In this document: positions 6,290 to 12,909 of the stretch, in pieces | How the letters are laid out: every line of letters begins with the position of its first letter | Numbering within the stretch: position 1 is the stretch's first letter | Assembly: GCA_028288775.1 (NCBI GenBank) | Contig: JAQGHP010000265.1 | Coordinates: forward strand, 1 to 14,396 | Source of the DNA: Phycisphaerales bacterium | GTDB lineage: Bacteria > Planctomycetota > Phycisphaerae > Tepidisphaerales > Tepidisphaeraceae | DNA: 14,396 nt | Reading direction: 5' to 3' | Program-made: the position numbers and the translations under genes | The notes under the pieces: generated by a model | What the model was told of the DNA's origin: nothing | Database searches by the model: none | What the model saw: only the letters and a program-made list of their open reading frames with translations

Positions 6290-6793
6290 ATGATCATGAG
6301 CGGCCACCACGACAAACACGAGAAAAACGACACCCTGGTCAACGCCGCGATGCTCTGCAGATCGGTGGATGAGATCCTTCAGAAGATCCGTCTCGACTGC
6401 GACCATGACATCCCGTATCTGGCGGGCTACAACGTGGACCGGTCGAAGATCTACATCGACCGGCATTTGGAGAAGGTCTTCAAGGACCATCTGGGGCATC
6501 AGCACCAGGTCGATCGATTCCTAATCCTCCACGAAGCGACCGAGAAGGCGATGATCGACACATGGGGCCTGCACTACCAGCACGCGCACCAGATCGCGCT
6601 GCGCGCGGAGGAAGCCGCGGTGCGGGCGGCGGGAATCGAATGGCGCGACTACGACCGCTTCATGCAGCAATGGATCAAGACCGCCGACTCCAACAAGCTG
6701 ACCAAAGTCCCCGCCGACCTGGATATGACGCCTTACATCGACGAGAACGACGGAGAGCTCATCAAAGTCATGCAAAAGGCGATGGTCCGGTGA
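6290..6793 (+). CDS. Uncharacterised protein with HExxE motif, possible zincin-like metalloprotein
   Basis: 167 residues, soluble, no signal peptide. Near the middle is FLILHEATEKAMID (HExxE at 81-85) followed by YQHAHQIALRAEE (H98, H100, E107/E108). Before it is IPYLAGYNVDRSKIYIDRHL, and the tail has VPADLDMTPYIDEND. The HExxE helix followed by a His and Glu pair on a second helix resembles a zincin-type metal site, but the second His of a classic HExxH is replaced by Glu. I recall similar uncharacterised proteins in other bacteria but cannot name a family, and activity is a guess. Starts at 6290 and 6296 (ATGATCATG) are both possible; AAGG at 6283-6286 is better spaced (nine bases) for the second. 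It follows the transporter by 66 bases and may be co-transcribed. Its 3' end overlaps the convergent membrane-protein gene by 26 bases. Confidence 0.8.
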   Translation: MIMSGHHDKHEKNDTLVNAAMLCRSVDEILQKIRLDCDHDIPYLAGYNVDRSKIYIDRHLEKVFKDHLGHQHQVDRFLILHEATEKAMIDTWGLHYQHAHQIALRAEEAAVRAAGIEWRDYDRFMQQWIKTADSNKLTKVPADLDMTPYIDENDGELIKVMQKAMVR

Positions 6794-7460
6794 TGGGATC
6801 GAGCAGCTTGCGGGCGGTGGAGTCCAGCCAGATCCGCGAGCCGTCTTTGGAAATGCCGACCCAATCGTGGCAGAGCAGGAACGCGAGCGCGGGCACCGAA
6901 TCGATTTCGGGAATGCCTTCGAGCACCTCGACGGCCGGCAGGCCTCCTTCTTGCGCCAGCAGTTTGCAGACGATCGCCGCGGCCACCTTGCGGTCCGCGT
7001 TTGTACTTGACTGCGTTTTGCCGAAGCGGTCCCAAGCGGCGAAGACCATCCGCGGTCCCCACAACCATATTTCCACGAGCAGGACACCGAGCATCCCGCG
7101 CCCGGCGAGCCCCGTCGCGAACCACGATCCCGAGTACGTGAAATTCCCGGCGGTGTCTTCAAGAAAGCTGCCGCGAGTCAGCCGCTCGATCCCGAACACC
7201 AGCGGGACCACAATTAGCACCGAGATCGCAAAGCAGACCCCCCAGCTCATTTGCCCCGAGCCGCGCGCGAAACCGAGCCACATGAACGTCGCCACGCACA
7301 AAGGCCCGAGCAGCGACATCAGCGACCCGCTGACCAGTAGCGTTCGCACCCCGATGACCGTTGTGCGCTCGCGCCGCAGAATGACGGGCAACACGTGCTC
7401 CGGACCAATCGCGCGCGCGGTCCTTCGCAATGGGGTGCGCGCGGTCGCTGGCTGGTTCAT
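6768..7460 (-). CDS. Membrane protein of unknown function with soluble C-terminal, possibly winged-helix, domain
   Basis: 230 residues. A basic cytoplasmic-looking N-terminus (1-40) leads to hydrophobic segments at about 40-63 and 71-91, and a weaker one at about 118-142 (GMLGVLLVEIWLWGPRMVFAAW). The C-terminal part (about 155-222) is soluble, with helices and a final turn reading HDWVGISKDGSRIWLDSTARKLL; this pattern resembles a small winged-helix domain, but that is only a visual impression. The start has GGGGAG four bases upstream. The gene follows the secreted glycosidase by 27 bases on the same strand, so they are probably one transcript. Its last 26 bases overlap the convergent HExxE gene. 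I do not recognise a named family. Confidence 0.75.
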   Translation of the reverse strand: MNQPATARTPLRRTARAIGPEHVLPVILRRERTTVIGVRTLLVSGSLMSLLGPLCVATFMWLGFARGSGQMSWGVCFAISVLIVVPLVFGIERLTRGSFLEDTAGNFTYSGSWFATGLAGRGMLGVLLVEIWLWGPRMVFAAWDRFGKTQSSTNADRKVAAAIVCKLLAQEGGLPAVEVLEGIPEIDSVPALAFLLCHDWVGISKDGSRIWLDSTARKLLDPITGPSPFA

Positions 7461-7487
7461 ACGTCTCCCCTGATGTGGAAGCAGTTC

Positions 7488-8867
7488 CTAATGCGCCCAG
7501 ATGTACACGGGCGTTCCGCTGATTTCCAGCGCAATCTTGCCTTCCGTTGCCTTCCAGTCAATTTTGGCAACCTTGTCCGTCGTGAGTGGCATAGCCTCGG
7601 CTTGGTAGACCGCCTTCGCCTCGACGGGCAGAACCCGGACGGCGGGTTTCGCGTCCGCGGTGGGGGACCAGGCGACGTATATTTTCTCGGCGGGCTTTTG
7701 GTTGTGTTCGTACTCGAAGCAATAGATGTCGCCATCTTTGCGAACGGCCGCGCGGGCGAAGCGGTAGTCGCCCAGCGTCTTGTAGAGGTGGGCCATCGCG
7801 TGGAACGAAGGCTTGGGTTTGAAGTTGCGGGTGATGCCGGATGCGCCGTGGAGCTGGGCTTCGTCCTTGTCGTTGAAGAAGTAGAGGTAGGCACGGTCGA
7901 GGTCCGTGGCGGAGAGGGTGAGGAAGGAACGGACGATGTACTGCGCTTGCTGCTCATCGGTGACGCCGACCCACTTGCCCCACGGGCCGTCCGCGGGGGG
8001 GGGCTTGCTCGCGCTGTCGTAGCCGAACTCCGTCAGCCAGACCTCCTTGCCCGCGGCGTGGGTGTCGCGCCAGCGGAGGACATCGTCGATGGATTTGAGG
8101 AAAGCGATGGAAGGGTCTTCGGGGAACGATCGCCGCCAGGTCGGCCAGAGTTCCTTGAAGGCGTAAGCGTGCATGTTGACCACATCGTACAGGTCTTCGA
8201 GCCCCGCGACGGATGACATGGGCTTGCTCCACTCGTCCGTCTTTCCGGTCATCACGGCGCACGTGGCAATCTTCAGTTTCGGGTCGCCGGCGCGCAGGCC
8301 GCGGGCCATCCCTTCGAAGATGGCGCGGTACTGGGCCTCGGAATATTTAGAGGGTTCGTTGCCGATCTCGGCGGAGGTGATCAGAGGCGTCTTCGCCGAC
8401 GGCCCGAGTGCGCGGGCGAAGGCTTCGCCGTAGGCGCGGGCCTCGGCGGCCGGGTCCTTCCACTTGTCCGCGCCCAGGTCGTCGAACTGCACGCACGCAT
8501 CAACGTCAAAGCCGGACTTGACCCACGAGCCGTAGAGCGAGGACCAATCGACTCCATTGGCGGCCATGGGAAGCACCGTCGGCCGGGCGGGGTTTTCCTC
8601 GATGTCCCAGCGGATCGGATGGTAATCGCGGACGCGACGGCAGACGGGCGCGTAGAGATCGGGCTTGAACTGCACGGTGTGGGCGTTGAGGCCCATGAAT
8701 TCCCGCATCGTCGGATGCGGCCGGGGGGCGGGCGTAGCCGGCGCGGAAGAATCCGGGGCCGCCCCGGCGGGATATGCCAAAATGCCAATCGCCGCCGCGA
8801 TGAGGATCGCGGACAATGAGAGCATTCGGGCTGGGCGGAGGATCAGAGGATGCAATGCGGTGGTCAT
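7488..8867 (-). CDS. Secreted glycoside hydrolase-like protein (clan GH-A-type TIM barrel)
   Basis: 459 residues with a signal peptide: basic start, hydrophobic LSLSAILIAAAIGIL (about 16-30) and a probable cleavage after AYPAGA near 36. The mature part begins with a Pro/Ala-rich linker, then a beta/alpha-barrel-like domain with GNEP (169-172, candidate acid/base E171 after a beta strand) and VWLTEFGYD (276-284, candidate nucleophile E280). The N-E-P and T-E-F pair, about 109 residues apart, is the hallmark of clan GH-A glycosidases. A small beta domain (about 370-459) ends the protein, as in GH39-like or GH5-like enzymes. Substrate and exact family cannot be told from sequence. The ATG at 8867 lacks an SD; the ATG at residue 15 (8825) is an alternative that keeps the signal peptide. 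Expected periplasmic or extracellular, degrading plant or algal polysaccharide or glycosides. Confidence 0.82.
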   Translation of the reverse strand: MTTALHPLILRPARMLSLSAILIAAAIGILAYPAGAAPDSSAPATPAPRPHPTMREFMGLNAHTVQFKPDLYAPVCRRVRDYHPIRWDIEENPARPTVLPMAANGVDWSSLYGSWVKSGFDVDACVQFDDLGADKWKDPAAEARAYGEAFARALGPSAKTPLITSAEIGNEPSKYSEAQYRAIFEGMARGLRAGDPKLKIATCAVMTGKTDEWSKPMSSVAGLEDLYDVVNMHAYAFKELWPTWRRSFPEDPSIAFLKSIDDVLRWRDTHAAGKEVWLTEFGYDSASKPPPADGPWGKWVGVTDEQQAQYIVRSFLTLSATDLDRAYLYFFNDKDEAQLHGASGITRNFKPKPSFHAMAHLYKTLGDYRFARAAVRKDGDIYCFEYEHNQKPAEKIYVAWSPTADAKPAVRVLPVEAKAVYQAEAMPLTTDKVAKIDWKATEGKIALEISGTPVYIWAH

Positions 8868-8875
8868 GGGTGAAC

Positions 8876-8904
8876 ACTACAACGCAACTCGTGCGTTTGG
8901 GCAA
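8876..8904 (-). promoter_or_regulatory. Possible promoter of the glycosidase gene (TTGCCC, 17 bp, TGTAGT)
   Basis: On the minus strand TTGCCC (8904-8899) is followed after 17 bp by TGTAGT (8881-8876), each a four-of-six match. The predicted transcript would start within a few bases of the ATG at 8867, giving a near-leaderless mRNA and fitting the missing SD. The match is weak. Confidence 0.28.
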
Positions 8905-8923
8905 CGGGAGGAAGACATGCTGC

Positions 8924-9010
8924 ATGATGAATGCTGAACGCTGAATGAATGCACGAAATCCGAACGGCCGCTTAGTTTTCATCATTCTTTCATCATTCAG
9001 CGTTCATCAT
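8924..9010. repeat. Inverted array of GMTGAAY-type heptamers
   Basis: Left side (8924-8948): GATGAAT, GCTGAAC, GCTGAAT in tandem at 8926-8946. The right side, read as reverse complement from 9010, gives GATGAAC, GCTGAAT, GATGAAA and further related units. The arms match except that the left has one extra heptamer. The unit is different from, but built like, the array at 2733-2760. It lies in the divergent intergenic region between the glycosidase and the beta-propeller lipoprotein, and the spurious 5' extension of the latter reads through it. Confidence 0.7.
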
Positions 9011-9060
9011 TTCTTCCGGTTGTCCTCAGTAGACAAGGACGTTTTGACCCAATCTCTCTT

Positions 9061-9064
9061 GGAG
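9061..9064 (+). promoter_or_regulatory. Shine-Dalgarno deciding the start of the beta-propeller lipoprotein
   Basis: GGAG lies six bases before the ATG at 9071. This places the start just before a classic lipoprotein signal sequence and rules against the in-frame ATG at 8945, which would put 42 meaningless residues in front. Confidence 0.65.
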
Positions 9065-9070
9065 AATCAC

Positions 9071-10165
9071 ATGTTCAAGTTTCCCAAATCGGCGTTGGTC
9101 TTGGCGGCGGCAGTGACGGCGTTTGGCGTCGGCGGTTGCACCGAGAGTTCCGGCGCTCGCCCGGAGGCCGCCGCGACGGCGACGCCGAAGGCCCAGCACG
9201 GGCCCTATGTTCTTGCGAAAAAGATGCACGTCGGCGGAGAAGGGCGATGGGATTACATCGTCGCCGACCCCGATACAAAACTGCTCTACGTCTCCCGCCA
9301 GACACACACGCAAATCCTCCGTGCCGGTTCGGGTGAAGTCGTGGCTGACCTGAAAGACACGCCGGGCGTACACGGCGTCGCGCTTGTGCCGGAACTCAAT
9401 CGCGGATTCACCAGCAACGGCAAGGGGAACTCCGTCACCATTTTCAACCTCAAGACCAACGCCGTCCTGGGCACGTCGAAAACCGGCGAAAACCCGGACG
9501 CCATTTTGTATGACCCGGCGAGCAAGAAGCTCTTCACCTTCAACGGCAAGAGCCAGGACGCGACGGTTCTTGACCCCGCCGCCGAGCCCGGGGCGGCGGC
9601 TGTCGCGACCATCCCGCTGGGCGACAAGCCCGAGTTCGCCCAGTCCGACGGGAAGGGCCATGTCTACGTGAACCTCGAAGGCAAGAGCTCCGTGGTGGAG
9701 ATTGATACGAACGCAATGAAAGTGGCCAACACCTGGAAGATCGAAGGGGGCGACGGGCCTTCCGGCATGGCGATCGACGTCGCCCACCATCGCCTCTTCT
9801 GCGGCTGCGACAACGAAGTCATGGCCGTGGTGGACACGCAGACCGGCAAGACGCTCGCCACCGTCCCCATCGGCAAGGGCGTGGACGCCTGCGGCTTCGA
9901 CCCCGGCACCGGCGAGGCCTTCGCCAGTTGCGGCGACGGCACGCTCACCGTCATCCGCGAAACGGCGCCCGGAAAATTCGAAGCCGTGCAGACCGTCAGG
10001 ACGCGCCCCAGCGCCCGCACCATGGCGCTCGATCCGACCACCCACACGATCTACCTGCCGGCCTCGGAATTGGAAGAGCTCAAACCGGGCGAGAAGCGGG
10101 CGCAGTCGAAGCCGGGATCGTTCATGATCGTGGTGGTAGCGCCCGCACCCACAGCCGCAAAATAA
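9071..10165 (+). CDS. YncE/YVTN-type beta-propeller lipoprotein
   Basis: 364 residues from the ATG at 9071. The signal peptide MFKFPKSALVLAAAVTAFG ends at a relaxed lipobox VGGC with Cys23, so it is probably a lipid-anchored envelope protein. A low-complexity Ala/Thr/Pro linker follows. The rest is a run of blade-like repeats of about 40-45 residues with the pattern D-x-x-T-x-x-L-Y/F-x-x-x-G...V-x-V-x-D/N (for example DPDTKLLYVSRQ, DVAHHRLFCGCD, DPTTHTIYLPAS), typical of YncE-like seven-bladed propellers. Such proteins are thought to act in binding or scaffolding; no enzyme residues are visible. It stands alone, divergent from the glycosidase gene, and is followed by the 10184-10260 palindrome and a terminator. 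Confidence 0.88.
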   Translation: MFKFPKSALVLAAAVTAFGVGGCTESSGARPEAAATATPKAQHGPYVLAKKMHVGGEGRWDYIVADPDTKLLYVSRQTHTQILRAGSGEVVADLKDTPGVHGVALVPELNRGFTSNGKGNSVTIFNLKTNAVLGTSKTGENPDAILYDPASKKLFTFNGKSQDATVLDPAAEPGAAAVATIPLGDKPEFAQSDGKGHVYVNLEGKSSVVEIDTNAMKVANTWKIEGGDGPSGMAIDVAHHRLFCGCDNEVMAVVDTQTGKTLATVPIGKGVDACGFDPGTGEAFASCGDGTLTVIRETAPGKFEAVQTVRTRPSARTMALDPTTHTIYLPASELEELKPGEKRAQSKPGSFMIVVVAPAPTAAK

Positions 10166-10183
10166 GTCCCGGCGCGAATCCCC

Positions 10184-10260
10184 TGCCGTGGCACGGGCGG
10201 CCCGCCCGTGATTGGCCGCTATAGCGGCGGCTCCATGGGCGGGCCGCCCATGCCACGGCA
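10184..10260. repeat. Paired REP-like palindromes with a central palindrome (cruciform-like, 77 bp)
   Basis: The left arm (10184-10210) and right arm (10234-10260) are 27-bp inverted repeats with two mismatches. Each arm is itself a hairpin with a 9-bp stem and one-base loop: CACGGGCGG/CCGCCCGTG on the left, CATGGGCGG/CCGCCCATG on the right. The two mismatches are paired with each other inside each small hairpin, so pairing is conserved. Between the arms GCCGCTATAGCGGC (10215-10228) is a perfect 14-bp palindrome. The GTGGCAYGGG head is shared with the elements at 4359-4451 and 12502-12530. Confidence 0.85.
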
Positions 10261-10310
10261 AAGGCACAACACCAGCTTCATATTCCGCATTATTTCGAGT
10301 CGATGAGACG

Positions 10311-10342
10311 CCGGGGCCCGCACGATCAGGTGCGGGCCTCGG
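10311..10342 (+). terminator. Intrinsic-type terminator after the beta-propeller gene
   Basis: A 13-bp stem (10311-10323 pairing with 10330-10342, one G-T pair) closes a GATCAG loop; its core is GGCCCGCAC/GTGCGGGCC. CTGTTTCA follows, a short T-run. It lies about 145 bp after the lipoprotein stop and before the acyltransferase gene. The stem is strong; the weak T-tract leaves some doubt about efficiency. Confidence 0.65.
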
Positions 10343-10556
10343 CTGTTTCATGGGCCATCAGGTGCAACACGTTTGCATAATGGTTGTCCCCACAGTCGGC
10401 GGACGGCGCACTGATTGTCTGCCGGGTGTACAAAGGGTGATCAGGCAAGGGGAGCATGTTGCGTAAATTGCTCAAAAACAGGGGTTATTCCGCCGGAAAT
10501 GCTGGTACGCGCGTCGCTATTGGGGATGTGTCGGACTGTTACCTCGGAGACTTCTC

Positions 10557-11744
10557 GTGCATAAGGTGGTCGTCGAAAAGCCGTACGTGTTTGTGCCGCC
10601 GTACAAGGGGAAATTTTGGCCGACGGTGTTGCGCGGCGTGGCCCGGCGGCGGCTCAAGCGGAAGTTCGGGGTCGTGCAGGTCGATTGCCGCGGGCTCGAA
10701 CATCTCGCGGCATCCCGCAAGGCCGGGCACGGCATTCTCCTCGCGCCCAACCATTGCCGGCCGTCCGACCCGTTTGTGATCGGGGAGATGGCCCGGCAGG
10801 CGAACATCCTGCCGCACACCATGGCCAGCTCGCACCTGTTCGCCAACGGTCGCGTGCAGACCTGGCTCCTGCGTCGCGGCGGCGTGTTCAGCGTCTATCG
10901 CGAAGGGATGGACCGGCAGGCGATCGGGGCGGCGATGGAGATCCTCGAATCCGCGGACCGACCGCTGGTGATCTTTCCCGAAGGCGTCATCACGCGCACC
11001 AACGACCGCCTCAATGCCCTGATGGACGGCACGGCGTTCATCGCGCGCGGGGCGGCGAAGAAACGCGCGCAGGCTTCGCCCGCAGGGCAGGTGGTTATTC
11101 ATCCCGTGGCGCTCAAATACTTTTTCCGCGGCGACATTGAAGCCGCGGTCGGGCCGGCCCTCGACGACATCGAGCGCCGCCTCTCCTGGCGGCCGCAGCG
11201 CGGGCTGTCGCTGGCGCAGCGCATCGCGAAGCTCGGGGCGGCGCTGCTGGCGCTTAAGGAAGTCGAGCACCTGGGCGAGCCGCAGCAGGGAACTGTGGCC
11301 GAGCGGATCGACCGGCTGATCAACCATCTGCTCGTGCCCCTGGAACAGGAATGGACAGGCGGGAAGACCGACCCGACCGTCGTCGGACGTGTGAAGAAAC
11401 TCCGCACCGCCGTGCTGCCCGACATGATTGAGGGAAAGGTGTCGCCCGAGGAGCGCGACCGCCGCTGGCGGCAGCTTTCCGACATGTACCTCGCGCAGCA
11501 GCTTTCGTGCTACCCGCCCGATTACCTCGCCTCCGCCCCCACGCCCGAACGCATGCTCGAGACGGTCGAGCGCTTCGAGGAAGACTTGACCGATGAGTGC
11601 CGGATTTACCGTCCGATGACGGTGAGCGTGCAGGTGGGCGAGGCGATCCCAGTAAGTCCCACGCGCGACCGCTCCGCCGCGGAAGATCCCGCGATGAGCG
11701 CGCTGGACAAGCAACTCCATGACATGATTGCGGGAATGAAATGA
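10557..11744 (+). CDS. PlsC-type lysophospholipid acyltransferase with long C-terminal extension
   Basis: 395 residues. Enzymes of this family transfer an acyl chain to lysophosphatidic acid or a similar acceptor at the cytoplasmic face of the membrane. Motif I is APNHCRPSD (NHx4D: H66, D71), a block II-like GGVFSVYREG lies at 108-117, motif III is VIFPEG (138-143) and VIHPVAL near 175-182 is the fourth block. PlsC domains end near residue 200; the further 190 or so residues are charged and mostly helical and are not typical of plain 240-residue PlsC. No clear transmembrane helix is visible. The start is GTG with GGAG seven bases upstream. The stop overlaps the start of the PAP2 gene (ATGA), which implies translational coupling and a shared lipid pathway. 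True acceptor unknown. Confidence 0.88.
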   Translation: MHKVVVEKPYVFVPPYKGKFWPTVLRGVARRRLKRKFGVVQVDCRGLEHLAASRKAGHGILLAPNHCRPSDPFVIGEMARQANILPHTMASSHLFANGRVQTWLLRRGGVFSVYREGMDRQAIGAAMEILESADRPLVIFPEGVITRTNDRLNALMDGTAFIARGAAKKRAQASPAGQVVIHPVALKYFFRGDIEAAVGPALDDIERRLSWRPQRGLSLAQRIAKLGAALLALKEVEHLGEPQQGTVAERIDRLINHLLVPLEQEWTGGKTDPTVVGRVKKLRTAVLPDMIEGKVSPEERDRRWRQLSDMYLAQQLSCYPPDYLASAPTPERMLETVERFEEDLTDECRIYRPMTVSVQVGEAIPVSPTRDRSAAEDPAMSALDKQLHDMIAGMK

Positions 11745-12487
11745 TTACGCTTCAAGCCAAACTTCCGCCGGAAATTTTGCCTCTCGCAAGCGCTACGCCG
11801 CGTACCGCGAAGTCGGCGTGGTGGCTTCGGGCGGCGTTCGTGGCATGCGGGCTGGCCGCATGGTTCTGGACGCAATCGCTGATCGGCGGCCGTTCGCCCC
11901 AGGCGGACGGGGTGGGCGACGCCGTCCACCAATGGACCGCGCCGCTGCACGATTACCTCTTCAGTCATCCGAACGCTGGCAACGCACTGCTCATCGCAAG
12001 CTCGGCGGTCATCGACGCGGTCGCGCTGTTCCTCCTTATCAAGTCCATCTTCGGCGCGTCTCTGCGGCCGTTCCTGGGCATCCTGATGCTCTTCGCCTTG
12101 CGGCAGATTTGCCAAGGGCTGTGCGCCCTGCCGCCGCCCCAGGGAATGATCTGGCACGACACCGGCGTGCCGACATTGCTCGTGACGTACGGCGTCTCGA
12201 CCGACCTATTTTTCTCAGGGCACACCGGCCTTGCCGTTTTGGGCGCGGTCGAACTCGCTCGAATGAACAAGAAGTGGCTCGGTGTCCTCGGGATATTGAT
12301 CGCGCTGGGCGAGGCCGGAGCGGTGCTGGTTCTTCGGGCGCACTATACCATGGACGTGTTCACGGGAGCCGTGACGGCGCTATTGGTCGCAGGGCTCGCG
12401 GCGAAGATCGCGCCGCGGTTGGATGGATGGTTTGCGGACTTCGTTGGTCGACGCGTGTTCCACAAACTTGCGGAGGCACGTCCGTGA
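11741..12487 (+). CDS. PAP2-superfamily membrane protein with sphingomyelin-synthase-like triad
   Basis: 248 residues with about six hydrophobic segments (roughly 30-46, 83-103, 109-127, 143-157, 160-175, 179-199, 205-222). The catalytic marks are TDLFFSGHTG (154-163, H161) and RAHYTMDVFTGA (199-210, H201 and D205). SGHT followed 40 residues later by HYTxD is the PAP2_C arrangement of sphingomyelin synthases and related phosphotransferases, in contrast to the KxxxxxxRP...PSGH...SRxxxxxHxxxD signature of ordinary PAP2 phosphatases; no KxxxxxxRP is seen. Such enzymes move or remove lipid phosphate head groups on the outer face of the membrane. The ATG overlaps the acyltransferase stop by four bases. 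The reaction (phosphatase or head-group transferase) cannot be decided here. No separate SD is needed if coupled. Confidence 0.85.
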   Translation: MITLQAKLPPEILPLASATPRTAKSAWWLRAAFVACGLAAWFWTQSLIGGRSPQADGVGDAVHQWTAPLHDYLFSHPNAGNALLIASSAVIDAVALFLLIKSIFGASLRPFLGILMLFALRQICQGLCALPPPQGMIWHDTGVPTLLVTYGVSTDLFFSGHTGLAVLGAVELARMNKKWLGVLGILIALGEAGAVLVLRAHYTMDVFTGAVTALLVAGLAAKIAPRLDGWFADFVGRRVFHKLAEARP

Positions 12488-12501
12488 TAGCGATGTCTTG
12501 A

Positions 12502-12530
12502 GTGGCATGGGGCGGGGGCGCCCGTGCTAC
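12502..12530. repeat. Single REP-like hairpin, third copy of the GTGGCAYGGG family
   Basis: GTGGCATGGG (12502-12511) pairs with CCCGTGCTAC (12521-12530) through wobbles, around a G-rich centre. It matches one arm of the elements at 4359-4451 and 10184-10260, but without a partner arm. It lies 15 bases after the PAP2 stop. Confidence 0.6.
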
Positions 12531-12573
12531 GTAACATGGTGTTGCCGACAACTTTCTAGTAAATTAAGAATCG

Positions 12574-12879
12574 ATGAAACGATACGTGCCTATCCTTCTT
12601 GGCGTTGCCGGCGTGTTCGTTGTCGGTTGTGTGGAAGTCCGAGACGTGTCACCTCAGGAGCTCTCCGGTTTTGCCGGTCGCGACACTCCTCTCAACAACG
12701 TTACCTATATCGGCAGTGATTCCGAGTATCACTATTTCCATCGCCAAGCCGGCAAGTCTCTGGTGGATTACAAAGTTCGACGATCCGAACTTACCCTTAA
12801 TCGTATTTTCGTGAAGGGTAGTGGCGAGCCCTATGTCTGGCTTGCGAACAGCGCGGCGAAACCAGAAACTCGGCCATAG
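12574..12879 (+). CDS. Small lipoprotein of unknown function
   Basis: 101 residues. MKRYVPILLGVAGVFVVGC is a bacterial lipoprotein signal with lipobox VVGC and Cys19. The mature part of about 82 residues is mixed charge with a short Tyr/His/Phe-rich stretch (SEYHYFHRQAG) and strand-like segments; the end KPETRP is Pro-rich. No family recognised. No SD precedes the ATG and the upstream 25 bases are AT-rich, with a TAAATT that could be a -10 element, so a near-leaderless transcript is possible. It lies 86 bases after the PAP2 gene, past a REP-like hairpin, and is convergent with the M50 protease gene (30 bases between stops). Confidence 0.72.
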   Translation: MKRYVPILLGVAGVFVVGCVEVRDVSPQELSGFAGRDTPLNNVTYIGSDSEYHYFHRQAGKSLVDYKVRRSELTLNRIFVKGSGEPYVWLANSAAKPETRP

Positions 12880-12909
12880 CGTGTAAGGAAATCGGCAGCC
12901 GAACCCATC

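Larger units (their letters stand above)
10166..10556. other. Intergenic region with cruciform-like palindrome, terminator and acyltransferase leader
   Basis: No gene is supported in these 391 bp. In order: the REP-like three-stem palindrome (10184-10260), a strong intrinsic-type terminator hairpin (10311-10342), an 8-bp stem with one G-T pair (10397-10404 with 10417-10424, 12-base loop) in the probable leader of the acyltransferase gene, and the GGAG ribosome binding site at 10546-10549. A CATAAT at 10376-10381 could be a -10 element, but I see no matching -35. Confidence 0.6.

Noticed and set aside
8945..9070. Upstream start for the beta-propeller lipoprotein
   Set aside because: It would bury the lipoprotein signal 42 residues inside and translate a heptamer repeat; the ATG at 9071 has an SD.
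9026..10351. Minus-strand frame of 441 codons
   Set aside because: Antisense to the YncE-like gene and running through the terminator and cruciform; no domain.
10539..11720. Minus-strand frame of 393 codons
   Set aside because: Antisense to the acyltransferase gene, which carries NHx4D and FPEG on the plus strand.
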